Shown here in pieces: positions 42,966-56,039 of a DNA stretch of 64,000 nt. Source of the stretch: Spirometra erinaceieuropaei. Its lineage: Eukaryota > Platyhelminthes > Cestoda > Diphyllobothriidea > Diphyllobothriidae. The position numbers and the translations under genes are program-made. The first letter of the stretch is position 1. The number at the start of each line of letters is the position of its first letter. The notes under the pieces were generated by a model. The model ran no database searches and was not told where the DNA came from. It saw only the letters and a list, made by a program, of their open reading frames with translations. The stretch covers positions 321,381 through 385,380 of the forward strand of contig CACRXP010000231.1 in NCBI GenBank assembly GCA_902702965.1. The letters are read 5' to 3'.

Positions 42966-45900
42966 GGCGGGGCTCCGGAATCAGGGAAACTAGTCAACAG
43001 CAAATCTTGGCAACCGTATCATTTTTCAAGTCCCGAGGTGCCTCCAGGGTAATGATGCGTATAAGGCTGGAAGAAGTTGAGTATAGTTTTCGCTCAAGTC
43101 GAGGTTAATTCAAGAAATGGGGTCTTCTGTGGACTAGGACATCTAATCGGGATATTTAGACCTGCCATTCACACCACACACATCGAATTGAGTCACACCT
43201 ATGTGCTAAATCACGGTATACTTACTTTTGGCCTTTGCCACTTAATTTCGGTGTCATTTCCGATGTGGGTCGGCGTGAAAGCCTTGCTGTGGTGTTTGGA
43301 CTGATCGCCTGGATTCTGGTGCATTTAAGAGGGGCCAAGAGCAATGTACCTACCAATCCTTGGTTTTTCCGCCTGCCCCTCCGCGTCCAACTGGATCCAT
43401 GAGTATATTTTGAGCAAATGAAGCATTTAAAAGCGAACGACTCACTACCTGTAAATAGGTAGTTTTTGATTGAGTTCCACAATTATGTGAAGTTAACTTG
43501 TATGCAAGTAGACATTTCGTTAGAGCCTTGACACTAATCGGCTTAGTTCACCAGCAAGGGTCAGAGCAAACAACGTTTGGACTCTTATGATTTCAGGAAT
43601 ATGAGATTACGTCGAAAAAGGCATGAAAACTAACAATGACAGGTGTACATCGAACCAATTGCGGCACTTTAGCTGTCACTTTACCTTGGTCCACCGACTG
43701 CAAAAAGCGCGATCAAATAACAGGTCATGAAGTGCATTCTATCAAAAATGGCAAGAAGCAATTAATTGGGAAGGGATAAGAACTAGTTTGTATTGTAGAC
43801 TCAAGCTAGGATCTCCGTTGAATGTTTACATTCAAAAACCAACATGCGACTGTTGAGGGACCTGAATTTAGCAGGCGTAATTGGGGCCAGGAGGCCACAT
43901 AAAGTGAGACATTTCGTTTCTATCGTCAATAAGGCAGTTTCATGAAATCAGAGCCGACGGAAATCATGCTTTGTGCGGGAATTCTAAGGACCTTTGTTAA
44001 ACGAACTTGTGAAATGAAGAATTCGCTAATAAAGACCGTGATGGGGCTGAAATCTACCTTCTGAAACTCCGTTTATTGTGCTGTTTTGCCAATGAACTAC
44101 TGGACTATGTTATCATATTGTTTCACATAACCCACAGTGAACCGGCTAGGACAAGAGTATTTCGTGCAAAATTGGCATCTCATTTGAAGTAGAAATGCCC
44201 CGAAGTCCAAAATAAACCTTGCATCTAACCCAAAAACTGAATAAGGTTTAGATACTGTTATGCATTTGTGGAAAGTTACAAAATCTCGAAAGAAATGTTA
44301 AATGATAGACCATAAAACGCGTAAGCTTTTCCATTTTCTCACACTTAAGGGGTAGACGCCTGTAAAGTAAGTCAAAAGAAAAAGTGAAATATAACTCAAC
44401 AATTCACGGGAACCATCCTTAGAACGGTCAGTTGAAAAGCTAATTAGTTTGACGAGAATTAAAGCACTGGAACCAGTCTTGGGCACTGTTTATGTATCTG
44501 CACGTAATAAAGCAGACGTAACCTCCTGAGCAATGGTAATAATTTTGCCCTTGGACTAGGAGGATTCCTGAGACAGCGATCGCCTTGACAATGGTTAGAA
44601 GACCCTGAGAAGAAGGTTTTTTACGAATTGCTCTCGTAATATTTTTGAAAATTTGATCATTTGCCCAACTGTAACATAGCAGGTTTCTGAGCGTTTGCTA
44701 TGCCATAATCAGCAAACCATGGCTCTCGAAGCCTGGTGTGCGCTGGTAGTTCTCCAGTGCCTGGTTCTGTGGCGGCAGATGCTCTTGCGTCCCGCTGTGT
44801 GTACAGGTCGTGAGCATGTCTGCCCAGTCATCCATGTCTTTTCTGTTGTTGGTCTTGTTGCCGGTCAAAATCCTAATCATGTGTTTGTTGTGGACCAGGA
44901 GGTGTGAAGTGAAACATAAAGGGGCGGGTTCGACCGAGCCATCCACTTGCGCCCTCCCCGCCTCAGGTCTTCCTGGCTATGCTTTGACACTTGGACTGGG
45001 TGGGGAGAATGTGCGGTAGAAGCAGTGCAAGTCTACCCTCACCTCAGACTAATTCACGCGTAGTCACCGCGCCTAATTCACCTTGTCGTGGAACACACGA
45101 GGGGCATCGTCGGATGCGACGATCGAACTAACAATTTATTGCTTCCGGCTCCAAATTGATCAGTCTCCTGCAGCGTAGCGTACTGTCTTACAGCAACAGT
45201 GGCGATGGGGAACATGCCTTTTAAATTCGAATATTAGCACTTACAAAACCCATTAATAACATTTAAAGATGATCGGTGGAAGTATCTTGGCTATAGCAAA
45301 TGACGACCCACAGCTCTGGGTTTTACGTGGAATTTTATTAAATATCAAAAAAATCTTGCGCACTGTCCGTAGAATACTTTATAATGAAAACTCGTAACCT
45401 CAGCAGGGTTCTTCATATTTTACATAGAAACATCCTAAGAGCTGTAGCGTATGCAACGATGAAAATACGGCTAACCACGGGATTACGGTTTACCTCAATT
45501 ACAATCATCTGTTAAATCGTGAGGATAGGGGCTGTTATTTGATCACAATGTACGGTATACAAATACCTTTACTTAAAGGTATCTAGTAGCCATGGACATT
45601 CACTTTACTATTCCACTAATGAGGGTCACGTACGGGAAACGCTACTTCATGTCTTGCACAAATGCGTTTGTTGTCTAATTACATGGGTATCCCGAAAACC
45701 ATGCATTAAAACGATAATTGGATCTCGAAGGATGATAGCTAACATCGGGTTCACAGAGTATTTATAAATGGACAAAGAGATTATAGAATGGAGGCGAATC
45801 CCATAGCTTAGTGCTTAGAATATATCAAGAAATTAGCTAAATCTTTCCCACTGTCAACAGGTAGGTTTTTGCAAAACTTCGGTTGTTTCCGAACTTCTAT

Positions 45901-47925
45901 TCAAGTTGAATTTTTAGAGTTCACAGAGGCAATTTCGTCACTTACGCATCGGAAAAGATATGAATTCCGCAAAGGTATCGACATTTTCCTAAGCTGCGCG
46001 ATTTAATAGTTTGAAGGTACGTTAATTCACAAATATTTCCCCGTCAACTGTTTGTCTGGACATTCTAGCGAATAGTCCGGAAGCACCGAATGAGTTCTAA
46101 TTAGACGTGAAACCCAGTTGTTAACTCGAATAAATATATGCAGAAGTATGGATGAGTGGAACGCATTGGAAACGTATTGCCAGTAGTTGCCGAAACTGAA
46201 GAAACTCAGCTGTCTTTTTTCAGTACATGTTTATGTAAGAAAGTGCTTGAACAGCCTTGCAGCATTAGCGATCATTTAACTTGTCATAATCTGATCCATG
46301 CACTTAAGCTTGCCATCTTCACTTGCAGATTCTTCCGATGCGAATTGCAAATGGGAAAATAAATGCGGGCAATTAAATTTTTCTTGTCGGCTTTCCGTCC
46401 TCTAGAGATGCCAATAACGCTTCACAGAGGCTAATCAGGAAGAATCTTTTATTATGCTTATTATTTCGGGTTTATGTTTTATTCATCTGCAACTCGTGAA
46501 GGAAGCATGCATTCGGATTTAAAATACTGTAAATGTTTGCATAATTTAAAAAAATGAATCCCCAATTAAATTGCTAATACTTGTCGTTAGTTGCAGACTG
46601 CACGGTTACAGACAAATAAGTTGGTTTGATTGTTTAAATTCTCATTAATAAGTCTCCCAATCCTGAGTATATTAATCTATACATAGGAATCACATTTTGT
46701 TCGTTGGAAACACTGTGGATGCATTTGTGCATATTTGTTCTCGTGGTTCGTCACGCAAGTTTCGAAAATCTTCTCATAATTAAGAAATTTTGTCCAAAAC
46801 ATACAAGCTGCCCTGTTAAAATGCTTGAAGAAAACGTGCGATTGTGCATACGAAACGGTATAGCCATTTCTAGAAACGATAATCACATTCACAACGGCAG
46901 TGACACCCAGCTGGAAAATACAGTCCAGTTAGTCAAACTGTTTTTCTAAATCCGAATGTAACCAGTAAAGGAAGTTGTTACTGCCTAAAACCACTGTAGT
47001 ATCGTTTGGCAATTAACCCGGAATTATATTCCCTGCTAAGTGCCCCAATGAACACAATCCAACGATAATTTCAACCAGAGATCAAACCCAGTGATTTCGA
47101 CCGACATATCATGAGGTATGATGCATACTGAATATCTGTCATACTTTGGAACCAGCCGACATAGGCTTGGAAGTCAAAAGAAGAATATCATTCTCCACGC
47201 CACTCGACCTATAATTCAAATGTAAACGAATGAATTAAAGGCATATGTAAAGGTAATGTTGAGCGAAAAATGTAGATGACAGAATCGGCAGAAACATTTT
47301 TCAAAGAGAAACCTAAATGCAAAAGCGTGCAAGTCTCCAAAAATGTGTCTCGGTAATTTGGGGCTCCGAAAATAACGCATAAACAGACGCCGCCAGTAGA
47401 TGCACATAAGGCAGGACTAACAAATAAAAGTGGCCTAAGAGTAATGGCGCATGCCGTAAAACGTTTTCTGACAAACATACAGTTAGTGACCTAACTCATG
47501 AAATGTGTCGAAATTACGACTGATTGCCAATCACCCGCAAAGCGACACCAATTAATGAGTCCAATGTCTATGTTAATTAAGTACAAGTTTAAAAGAATAA
47601 CGAACATTAAAGAAATGCTAAAGGCAGTACTGCGTTGTTTAGAAATACTGAGCTATTTTAGAAAAGCGCGATATCCTGAAAACGCCAGAAACGGTTCTAA
47701 TTTGGTAAACGTCGATTTTAGATGTAGGAAATGTATTCTCATACCATAAACGCAATATGAAAGTAGAAGTAAAATGACGTCTAATACTAGTGTTTCAGTG
47801 AATTTTATATCTGAATATCCTTTAATAATTAGTGTGGTTTCATATATGACGGCTTGTTAACTGCCTACATTGTGGGTGTAGATTCCAAAACAGTTTTCCA
47901 GGGTTTCATGTTATCTTTGACTCTT
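42966..47925. other. About 5 kb with no supported gene
   Basis: Apart from the dispersed repeat at 44780-45130, only short frames occur. A fold-back-like terminus (ACAGTTAGTGACCTAACTCA-TGAAATG) at about 47478 stands alone. Confidence 0.5.
44780..45130 (+). repeat. Dispersed repeat copy (longer form)
   Basis: Contains CGGTCAAAATCCTAATCATG, TGTTTGTTGTGGACCAGG, GGTCTTCCTGGCTATG and GTGCGGTAGAAGCAGTGCAA. Related to 62640-63000 and, in its 3' part, to 6225-6665 and 8365-8505. Confidence 0.55.
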
Positions 47926-48059
47926 TTGAGTTAAATTAGATAGAGATCAACAAGAGAAACTGGATTTCGCTTGATTTCACCAATGCGGACCTCGTAGGAA
48001 CAAATGTCTCCATAAGGCGACATGCCATGAGGCATAGGGGACGGGCCAACGATTGAGCA

Positions 48060-49975
48060 CGTCTCTTTCGCCGAAGCTGTTGTTCGCAAAGTACTGTTGA
48101 CGCTAAATAAGTCCAAATCACCTGGGCCGGATGACATACCGCCGAAATTGTTGAAGGAGCTTGCTGGAGAACTATCTAAAGCGCTGTCCATGCTCTTCCA
48201 AGCTTCGTTCGAGGCTGGCTACTTGCCCGCCGATTGGAAATCCGCGCGGATCACGCCAATTTATAAAGGCGGCAACAAGGTCTTAACAAACAACTACAGA
48301 CCAATCAGCCTTACTTCGGTTTGCTGCAAAATTATGTTAAATAATTAAGCAATAAATAATGCACTTCCTAGAAGAGAATAATCTGCTATGCGATGTCCAG
48401 CACGGATTTCGTGGAGGCAGATCATGCGTGACAAATCTACTTTATTGTTTAGATCGCTGAACCCGGGCAGTCGATGGCGGCAATGCAGTGCACGCAGTCT
48501 ATGTCGACTTTAAGAAGGCATTTGACAGTGTACCACATCAGCGTCTCCTGTACAAATTAAGCCGGACAGGCATAAGGGGTAATCTCCTGAGGTGGATACA
48601 AAGTTTCTTGATCAGTCGCTCTCAAATCGTCCACGTCGGTGACAGGCAGTCGGCGGAAGTAGCGGTTGAAAGCGGTGTTCGGCAAGGCTCCGTTCTTGGC
48701 CCTACCTTATTCATTATATACGTCAACGACTGCGTCAGTGAACTGAATTATGATGTCGCCATGTTCGCTGATGCTGTTAAACTTTGGAGCGTCATCCGAA
48801 CTGAATTGAACGAAGAACGCTTGCAGGCAGACCTGACCCGACTCGATAAATGGTCACAGGACTGGCTTTTACCGCTTAATGTGACTAAGTGCAATGTTTT
48901 GCGAGTCGGCAGGACCCGATCTGTAAGCTCGAGGGTTTACTACCTAAATGGCATACCACTGCAGGAGGTAGACGCCCAGAAAGACTTGGGTATGTGGGTA
49001 ACGGTTTCTCTAAAACCGTCGCTCCACTGCTCCAAGGTAGCTAAGTCTGCGATGTCAGTCCTTTATCTTGTCAAGAGAGCTTTCTCTAACTTCGATGAGG
49101 ACTGCTTCGTTAAAATCTTTCGGACTTTCGTACGGGCACAGCTAGAGTTCGCTATTTAGGCGTGGAAACCCTGGACCTCTAAAGATCTCAGCATCCTTGA
49201 GAAAGTCAAAAGGTGGGCGACCAAACTCGTAAGTGGACAGGGTTCACTACCCTATGAAACACGATTGTCCAATCTCGGAATTTTTCCACTGAGTTACAGA
49301 CAGCTAAGAGGCGACCTTATACAAACATTCCGTATACTGCGCGGCCACGACTGCTGTCTCGTACCTGCTGATTTCTTTGATTTAGCGACAACAACGAACC
49401 TCCGAGCTCATCCACTTAAGCTACGCGTAACTGGCGCCAAGCTGGACATTCGGAAGTTCTTCTTTTCAAACATAGTGATCGAGGCCTGGAATGCTCTGCC
49501 TACAGATGTCGTCATGTCCACCTCCGTCGAGGCTTTTAAGCGCAAGTTGGACCAATATACCACCAAACGTCATAATGCCAGCTGACCGACGTCTAGCATT
49601 TCGTTTGAACAGTTTGTTAATGTTGTTATATTACTGCCTGTATTTCAGTAATGTTTGTTTATTTATTATTGTCCTATGTCTGTTGAATGTGTGTTGGCAT
49701 CTGATTCGTCTCCCTCAGAAACTGAGATAGCACGAACTATCCATAGGCAGACTACTGTACAGCACACTTAGTAACGTTAATGTTTTTAACTCTTGGAACA
49801 ATTCGTTTAGCTGTCTGGCTCGAAAACTTTGCCACACTGAAGACACTGTAGCTGTCTGATGTTTCCATTTCAACTTTTTGATATAGTTCGCTTCCTTGTA
49901 AGAAATAGGGAGTTCAAAGGTTCAACACCTATATTTCCCTCAATAAACTGAACTGAACTGAACTGCACTGATCTC
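48060..49975 (+). mobile_element. CR1-like non-LTR retrotransposon remnant with GAACT-type 3' tail
   Basis: A 5'-truncated LINE on the + strand, ending with a short tandem repeat ACTGAACTGAACTGAACTG at about 49949-49967. CR1-clade elements typically end in short microsatellite tails instead of poly(A). The coding body is described separately. Confidence 0.7.
48080..49585 (+). pseudogene. Non-LTR retrotransposon reverse transcriptase, inactive
   Basis: RT blocks in order: NKSKSPGPDDIPPKLLKELA and LPADWKSARITPIYKGG, NYRPISLTSVCCKIM, then after a frameshift near 48345 DVQHGFRGGRSCVTNLLYCL, VYVDFKKAFDSVPHQRLLYK, SGVRQGSVLGPTLFIIYVND, then MFADAVKLWSVI, LDKWSQDWLLPLNVTKCNVL, and the C-terminal LEKVKRWATKLVSGQGSLPY and NALPTDVVMSTSVEAFKRKL. 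The catalytic FADD is FADA, losing the second Asp. In-frame stops occur at about 48448 (TGA) and at 49157-49159 (TAG where related elements have Gln). No endonuclease domain is present. Confidence 0.85.
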
Positions 49976-50770
49976 AAACAGAATACTTTGTGTTTATAGA
50001 GAGAACATTTCTTCCGTTAAACTAATTTACACTTTTCGTTCGTTTTGGATTGCGTTCAGTTTGAGATCTGCCTCGAAATATTGCTGAATACGTCCTGATT
50101 TTCAGTGCTTTTGCCCGATCGTCAATAAAGACAGATTTTGAATTACCGGTCTGTTGAGAACTTTAAAATAAGATTATTCTTGAAGGCATTAACCGAGGTG
50201 GGGAGTGTTCGAGTGTTCCCTTTCACAAAGACGGTCGTTTGGATCCCATGTGAAGACTCATTTAAATACCAAACTTCATTTTCGAGAAAAAATGGCTGTC
50301 CACAACGAAAGTCGGCAACGAATATGCCTTCGATCAATAAGGAAACTGTTTTTACTAAGTTACCTTTTTAAGAAGTGCTTCATTACTGCACTCCGTTGAC
50401 AGATCTCTGTGTGCTTTGCATTTTTTTCGCGGTGAGACCAAGAAAAAATATGACACCTTTGGCCGTTTTTTACGTTCCCGAGCAATATAAGTACTTTTCC
50501 ACCATAAACATAAGAGCATGCCTTCCTCTATACATCGAGGCCATTTCCACTGTTTTTACTCGCTTTTAGACATCGTTCTTCAATCATGAATGCAAGACAG
50601 AGCGCCCATATAAATCCTGATATTTTGTTGAAACTGTTAATGTTTTGCTCGTTCTAGTTCTGAATAAGATATGCACCGAAATCAAACTCACGAATGGAAT
50701 AGAATATGCGCATCCCAGGTTCAGGTTTAAAAGAAGACGAAGGCACGACCAGTGGGAGAGTAGTTTTATT

Positions 50771-50815
50771 GGCCTGACCTTTCGAACTCGAACTGGAGTT
50801 CATCATCAGGGAGGC
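50771..50815 (-). ncRNA. Hammerhead-like motif, left arm of inverted-repeat element
   Basis: The minus strand has CUGAUGA, extra U, helix II GAACUC/GAGUUC (six pairs), GAAA, then GGUC. Helix III is broken at one position and helix I is weak. Confidence 0.38.
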
Positions 50816-50973
50816 AGCCAGGTGGCGCAGCTGACATCGTCGCGAAGTACAAACAGCGTCACCAAGCCGGGGGACCACCGTGGAACAGGCGGCACAAACC
50901 AGCCCTGGCCACGGACGTAGCCCCCCTCCGCATGGAATTGCGATATAAATTTTCACAAGTTGCTGCACTCTAG

Positions 50974-51020
50974 CATTCTCTGATGATGAACTCCAGTTTG
51001 AGTTCGAAAGCTCAAGCCAA
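50974..51020 (+). ncRNA. Hammerhead-like motif, right arm of inverted-repeat element
   Basis: CUGAUGA (50980-50986), extra U, helix II GAACUC/GAGUUC, GAAA (51006-51009), palindromic helix III AGCU and triplet CUC. Helix I is weak. Confidence 0.4.
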
Positions 51021-52721
51021 TAAAACTACTGTCCCAGTGATCGTGCCTTCGTCGTCTTTGAAACCAAACTATACGACAAGTAGTGTTTAATATGTTCAAA
51101 ACTGGAAATTATTATTCCGTGGTGGTCATTTATGTGACATCAGGTAGAAATTTCCAAACGGCAAACAATTTCAGCCCATTTAAAAGAACGAATCCTCACC
51201 TGCGTTATTACTGCAATTTAGGGCACCAAATCGCACAGATCTGCCAGTTTGATATCTAGGAATTGATAACATTTCAGGTTTTCTTAAAATAACATTCTAT
51301 TAGCAGACTGATTATCACGATTAACACCGGACGTAAAATAGGCCGGCTAAATATTAAAACTCTCGTGGGTAAATTACTATCCTTTCAATGAGGAAGTCGC
51401 TTAACTGCGTAACCGGAGTCTAGGACATATATCAGCATAAGAAATTGCACAAATATACTCCAACATACATTTTCGCCACAATTGGCTGCTATTTTACTTG
51501 ATATAATTACGTGAACACCATTTCTGCACAAGAACTGATTGGCTTATCACGGAGTAAATTCAGGTCTAGTTCGATAGTTACCTTGCCCTAGTTAGTTGAT
51601 AATGTGGAAAACTTGGTCAGAACCGTGTGTCAGATCAGGGCAAAACTAATATGCTGCCGCATATCAGCCGTGGTAGATTTGGTTAGACTAAGAAATAGCA
51701 TTCATCGATTATACAGGACGTGTGCTGACCTTAAAAACCTCATCACCAGAATCAAACGCAATGGCTTTCTAATACAGCCGGCGGTTCTTTTAGCACATTT
51801 TATACAAACTTTATGCGTTGTAGACAGTTGCATGCAGTCTAAGCTGGATGCCAGCTCGGAAAAACCGATTAAAAGTCCCCGTCCATCCTCACTTAGTGAA
51901 AAGCAGGGCTCGCCTCGACGCGGACACAATAGTGGAATTTGCCTTTCTACCCGATAGATGGAATTTTGTAAATTTCCCACCCACGGCAAGCCCCCTGATG
52001 TTCGGGAGACAGATCTTACCTGATAAACTTTACACGGTTCGAGCTCATACGCGGCCAGTGAGGAGCGATGGTGGTGGTGGTGGTGGTGGGGGAAACGGGT
52101 GACCAGCGTGCCAGAAGTACACGAAGGCGCTAACAGTGCCGTGCCCACATGCAAACGGTGTACAGGATAGCACGAGGTGAGTTATTTCTGGCGGTGCTCA
52201 CCATCGAGGCGGTGGACGTGTGCGAACGAAAGGGTCGGCGTCGTCCTCCAGGAAGTACAGCCAGGTGCATTCGGAGCTTCGCCAACGCGCTGCAATCTTT
52301 GTACACGGACCTCCAACAAGGGCTAGTCGGTCGTCCGTTCTGTTCAACAAAGTTGCATGAGTGTTGACTTGTCGGAGACCGATTCTAGAGGAGTTGGGTT
52401 TCACCATCTCCACAGTGTGCCGTTGCCTGCTGTCTTTCGGAGATTGCGACATCACTTATTAGTAGCGGAAATTTAGTCAGAAACTGCCATTTCAGTAGGC
52501 GTAATATTCGCCAAGAACATAACTTGAAGATCATTTGTCAGCCCTTTTCGGTTGGCATCAAAAGATGGAAAGACCAACAATGGCTTTGGTCGGATTTTTT
52601 AGTGAAAGGCATGTAATTATTTCAAAAGCTCTGAAGATGAGTTTAGTAAATGCAGATTTATGTTGGCAATTCCTTTATTTTGCAAAACAATTACAGTAAA
52701 AGTTGGGACTTTGAAAGATTT

Positions 52722-53688
52722 ACAGTAGGCGGGATAAAGCATAGAATGTCAGCCAAAATTCCGAAATGCGTTTTCGTTTCGAAAGGTTAATTCAGTAGAG
52801 TTGTAAAACAAATCAGTTTGCAGTATAATGCTATAATAATTCAGTTACTTCAGGATGCCGGTTTTCCAAAGAAATTCCTTCTGGCTGCATGTAAAACCAT
52901 TACTCTATAAAAATGACCGCTTATGTGGCATGTGTTTTTCTCATTGATTTTTGATCTCTCGAAAAGTCCAATTATATTTCATGAAAATAACCACTCTTTT
53001 GTTTATTTGGTAGGACATGATGTTTACTTCCAATTTTATACTCAAAGGAAAGGCATACTTTGGTTTTCAAAAACTTTTCCAATTCTCGAATAATTCTGAG
53101 CCCGATCTTGCACTCAGGGTTTCGAAACTGCGCGTCGTATTTTTTACACGTACGGAAAATTAAGCATTCTTCTACGATATCAAGAGGAAACTACATGGGT
53201 TTCATAAAATATAGCAGTGGATTTGTGCCATATTGTTAACTTTACAAGTCACATATGTAGATGCAGAGACAGGACGCTTTATGAACGACCATTTCACGGT
53301 CTTAAAAATTTGTAAATTAGAAACTTTTTATGATCGTATTATACCCCTACTTTGAGTAAAAAATTGAAAGAATAGGTAAGTTTTAACGAAATGAGTAAAA
53401 GAATGAACATTTTTATGCATGTTTTCCACGAAATGCAATTAAATATTTAAGGCCGCCAAAAATCAGCGGGAAAAATGCATGTTACATAAGAAGTCCTTTT
53501 TACAGACAGTAGTTTTTGTATGCAGTCGGAATAAAGTTTGTCCGAATGTCAGCATCCCGAGGTAACTGAATTATTATAAAATTATGCAGCATGGCGATTA
53601 GTTTTACAACCCTACTTAATTGCATTCCAAAACGAAAACACATTTCGGAATTTCGGTTGACATTGCATGAGTTAGCCCACTTGCTGTA
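52722..53688. repeat. Long fold-back element, copy 5
   Basis: Begins ACAGTAGGCGGGATAAAGCA and AAAATTCCGAAATGCGTTTT. Ends AACACATTTCGGAATTTCGG and GTTAGCCCACTTGCTGTA. The two halves mirror each other around about 53200. Confidence 0.7.
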
Positions 53689-53764
53689 CCAAACTAACTT
53701 CACAAGTGCTGCTAAAAATCCAGAACACTGAACTGATTGTTTTTTGACAGGCTGTAATATTACT

Positions 53765-54066
53765 TATGATAGTGGGCGCTCACCGATCAGGTTACGGAAC
53801 ATGCTCGTTCTGTTGTGCCTTGGGGCTCATACTTAAACCCTCGCAGGCAGTCGCACAGCGACTGGTGATATATGTTGACAAGGTGATACCGACAAAGACA
53901 AGGGAGACCGGAATGGCCATTTCTGGCTTACTAGCCGTCATCAGCCAGTCATACCCAACCCCAAGTGTGGATCACTTGAGATTCGAACCCGGGATGTTTG
54001 GTCATGGAGTTGAACGCTCTACCATTAAACCACGGGCCCGTTGTCCTGTCGGTTGTGATCGGGAAT
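53765..54066 (-). repeat. tRNA-derived SINE copy, different head subfamily
   Basis: Minus-strand copy with body and 3' end like the 312-bp unit. Its head differs: GGGCCCGTGGTTTAATGGTA-GAGCG and a good B box CGGGTTCGAATCTC, with a different anticodon-arm region (TTCAACTCCATGACC). The body carries a well-formed hammerhead-like motif (53906-53950). It lies directly beside the fold-back element ending at 53688. Confidence 0.75.
53906..53950 (-). ncRNA. Hammerhead-like motif, well-formed SINE copy
   Basis: The minus strand has core CUGAUGA, helix I GACUGG/CCGGUC (six pairs, one G-U), helix II GGCU-AGUA-AGCC (loop changed, stem kept), GAAA and helix III AUGG/CCAU. The same C/A mismatch sits beside the core as in the array. 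Confidence 0.55.
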
Positions 54067-54261
54067 ATTAATTATGATACTTGATTAGTCGCAAAAGCCT
54101 ATGCGTATCAGCTCAACCGTTTCTATCAATTTTGAGACGGCGCCTAAAGGGGTTTGAGAAGAAGGATAAGAGGCCTCCGGAACAAAGATTTACCAGACGG
54201 AAACTTCGGATCCAAATTCTATTTCATCATCAGAGATAGATTTAGATAACCAGGGTCCAAG

Positions 54262-54747
54262 TTCAAGGGGATGCACCAAGTGAACTTCTAAGAAGACGCC
54301 TAACTCAAATTGTATCACAGACCTTTCCAGCACCTGACACCCGTATACTGTTCTCCACCAGTCCCATCCTATACCTAGAGGGCAAGGACAAACTACCCGC
54401 TCAGACCACCTCGATGTGTATTTACTCCTTCACCTGCTCCTGTGGTGCAGAATAAATTGGTCGCGCGAGCAGGCGTTTATCCAAAAGAATAAAAGAACAT
54501 CTTCCAGCATGGTTAGGAAAGGGTCAAATAAAGAACATTAACAGCTCGATCCTCGCGTACATGGTAGACACATACCACCGTGCAGACGCCAAAGAGGCCT
54601 TCAGAGTGATTTACAGGGTCCCATAAAGCTATCCAAAACTGTTTGTGCAGCGCCTGTTAGCTACGGCAGAGGCGGCTGCAATCAGGCTACGCGGACCGGT
54701 CCTACGCGCACAGAAGAACTTCATACAGGTCCCACAGTTGCCATGAG
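54262..54747 (+). pseudogene. PLE GIY-YIG fragment with two in-frame stops
   Basis: The + strand frame reads QGDAPSELLRRRLTQIVSQT, then KLPAQTTSMCIYSFTCSCGA, then E*IGRASRRLSKRIKEHLPA, then AFRVIYRVP*SYPKLFVQRL and LLATAEAAAIRLRGPVLRAQ. This is the same family and order as the copy at 11.6-12.15 kb. One TAA replaces the Tyr of YIG and a second TAA interrupts VPSSYP. Its 3' flank near 54950-54975 (GAGAATTTATCGAAAGC) matches the 3' flank of the 11.6-kb copy. Confidence 0.75.
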
Positions 54748-54780
54748 TGAAAGCCACCAAACCAGCCACCCGCATGTAAG

Positions 54781-56039
54781 TTCCTGCGCCGGGACCCACC
54801 TACTCCCTGGCACTGACTGGAATTGTGGTGTTTCACTCTCCCCCTCCCATCCCTCCCCTCCCCTCTCCAAACCCAAGCTACAGCTTAATTATCGACTTGC
54901 CCGTATCTTTTAATTCATTACTTCAATAGCCAAATAAATGCACAGACCTTAAGAGAATTTATCGAAAGCAGACGTATGATCGCCAAATTGCATTTTGAAG
55001 ATTCAGATAAGTTTTAATGTTTCAAACAATGCCTGCGTTGTCTAGAGCATGCAAAGGGATTGCCTTGACTCATTTGCTGGCGTCTTCAAGGTGTTTGAGC
55101 TTGAGTTGATGAACCACTGCAAGTTCTGCCGAAAAATATCTACGTTAATTTGCATCTAAACCATATGTGGACGCCATTTTATTTGAAAGAGTCTAGTAAA
55201 GAACCTTGCGAAATTTCAGCGTTCTTAATTTTAGCAATTACATCAAATATCGAAGACAGCCCTGCGTTCTTTATTAGCTTGCATCACCGGAATTTTCACA
55301 CATGTGAGGAGAAGATTCATATAGAAGTATCATCACATTCCGTGGTTAAATCCGATACTAAAAATTCGAAGATTTCGATGGTTGGCCATACTATGTATTG
55401 CGTCTTCCTTCTCATTAAGCATAACTCAACATAATTTCTCTAAACGTAAACGCTCTACGCTAGCGCATGCAAACTATAGTAGTACGACCCGTTTAAATTA
55501 ACTCAACATTCAAGAAATTATATGATTTTTTCTCTGTCTTCCTGGCACATGTAGAAGGAATAATCCCCTATACGTGAACGGCATACTCTTAGACCACTTT
55601 GGCTGAAATCTGCTTTTCTGAAACTGTTTAAATGCACCGGATGGTTCCATCGTGTACTACGCCCATCCGTTCTCAGATCGGAAGTAAACGAAGAGGCACT
55701 TTTAGCACCTACATTAATCAGTCCGAAATGCCCAAAAAGGCACCATTCTCGCAAGCTCTCCTGCTGCTCTAAATTCCCGTAAAAACAGAGTAGATATGCA
55801 TCCGTGCATAATAACACAGGTTCAGAGCTGTTTCCGCAAACATAAAAAATTCCAAAACGTTAGAGAATGACAAGCAAAACAAGAAGAAATGAATTACTGT
55901 CTAATCACCTTTATTCAGTTAAAATCCTAGTAAAAATTATGCTGACCGTCTTTTTGCTGTTGTCATAATGTTTCGCTGCCGCAATAAACCTAGATGTTAC
56001 CTTTATATGTTAAGAGTCATTTTCTGCAAATATATACGT
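54781..56039. other. No supported gene
   Basis: A C-rich stretch near 54840-54880 and AT-rich sequence; frames are short and without domains. Confidence 0.5.

Larger units (their letters stand above)
50724..51065. mobile_element. Non-coding inverted-repeat element built from two PLE-like termini
   Basis: Left arm about 50724-50812 and right arm about 50976-51065 are reverse complements over about 88 bp with a handful of mismatches. The shared blocks are GACGAAGGCACGA, TAGTTTTATTGGC, TTTCGAACT and GGAGTTCATCATCAG. The 165-bp middle has no coding frame. Each arm contains a CTGATGATGAACTC...GAGTTCGAAA motif that also ends PLEs elsewhere in the window. It may be a solo inverted pair of PLE terminal repeats. 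Confidence 0.6.

Noticed and set aside
51604..52154. Overlapping 117- and 150-residue frames on opposite strands
   Set aside because: Neither shows a domain; the His run on the minus strand comes from a GGT microsatellite.
54190..54240. CTGATGATGAAA on the minus strand upstream of the 54-kb PLE
   Set aside because: The expected GAAA is GAAG and helix II does not form cleanly; at best a decayed relative of the PLE motifs.
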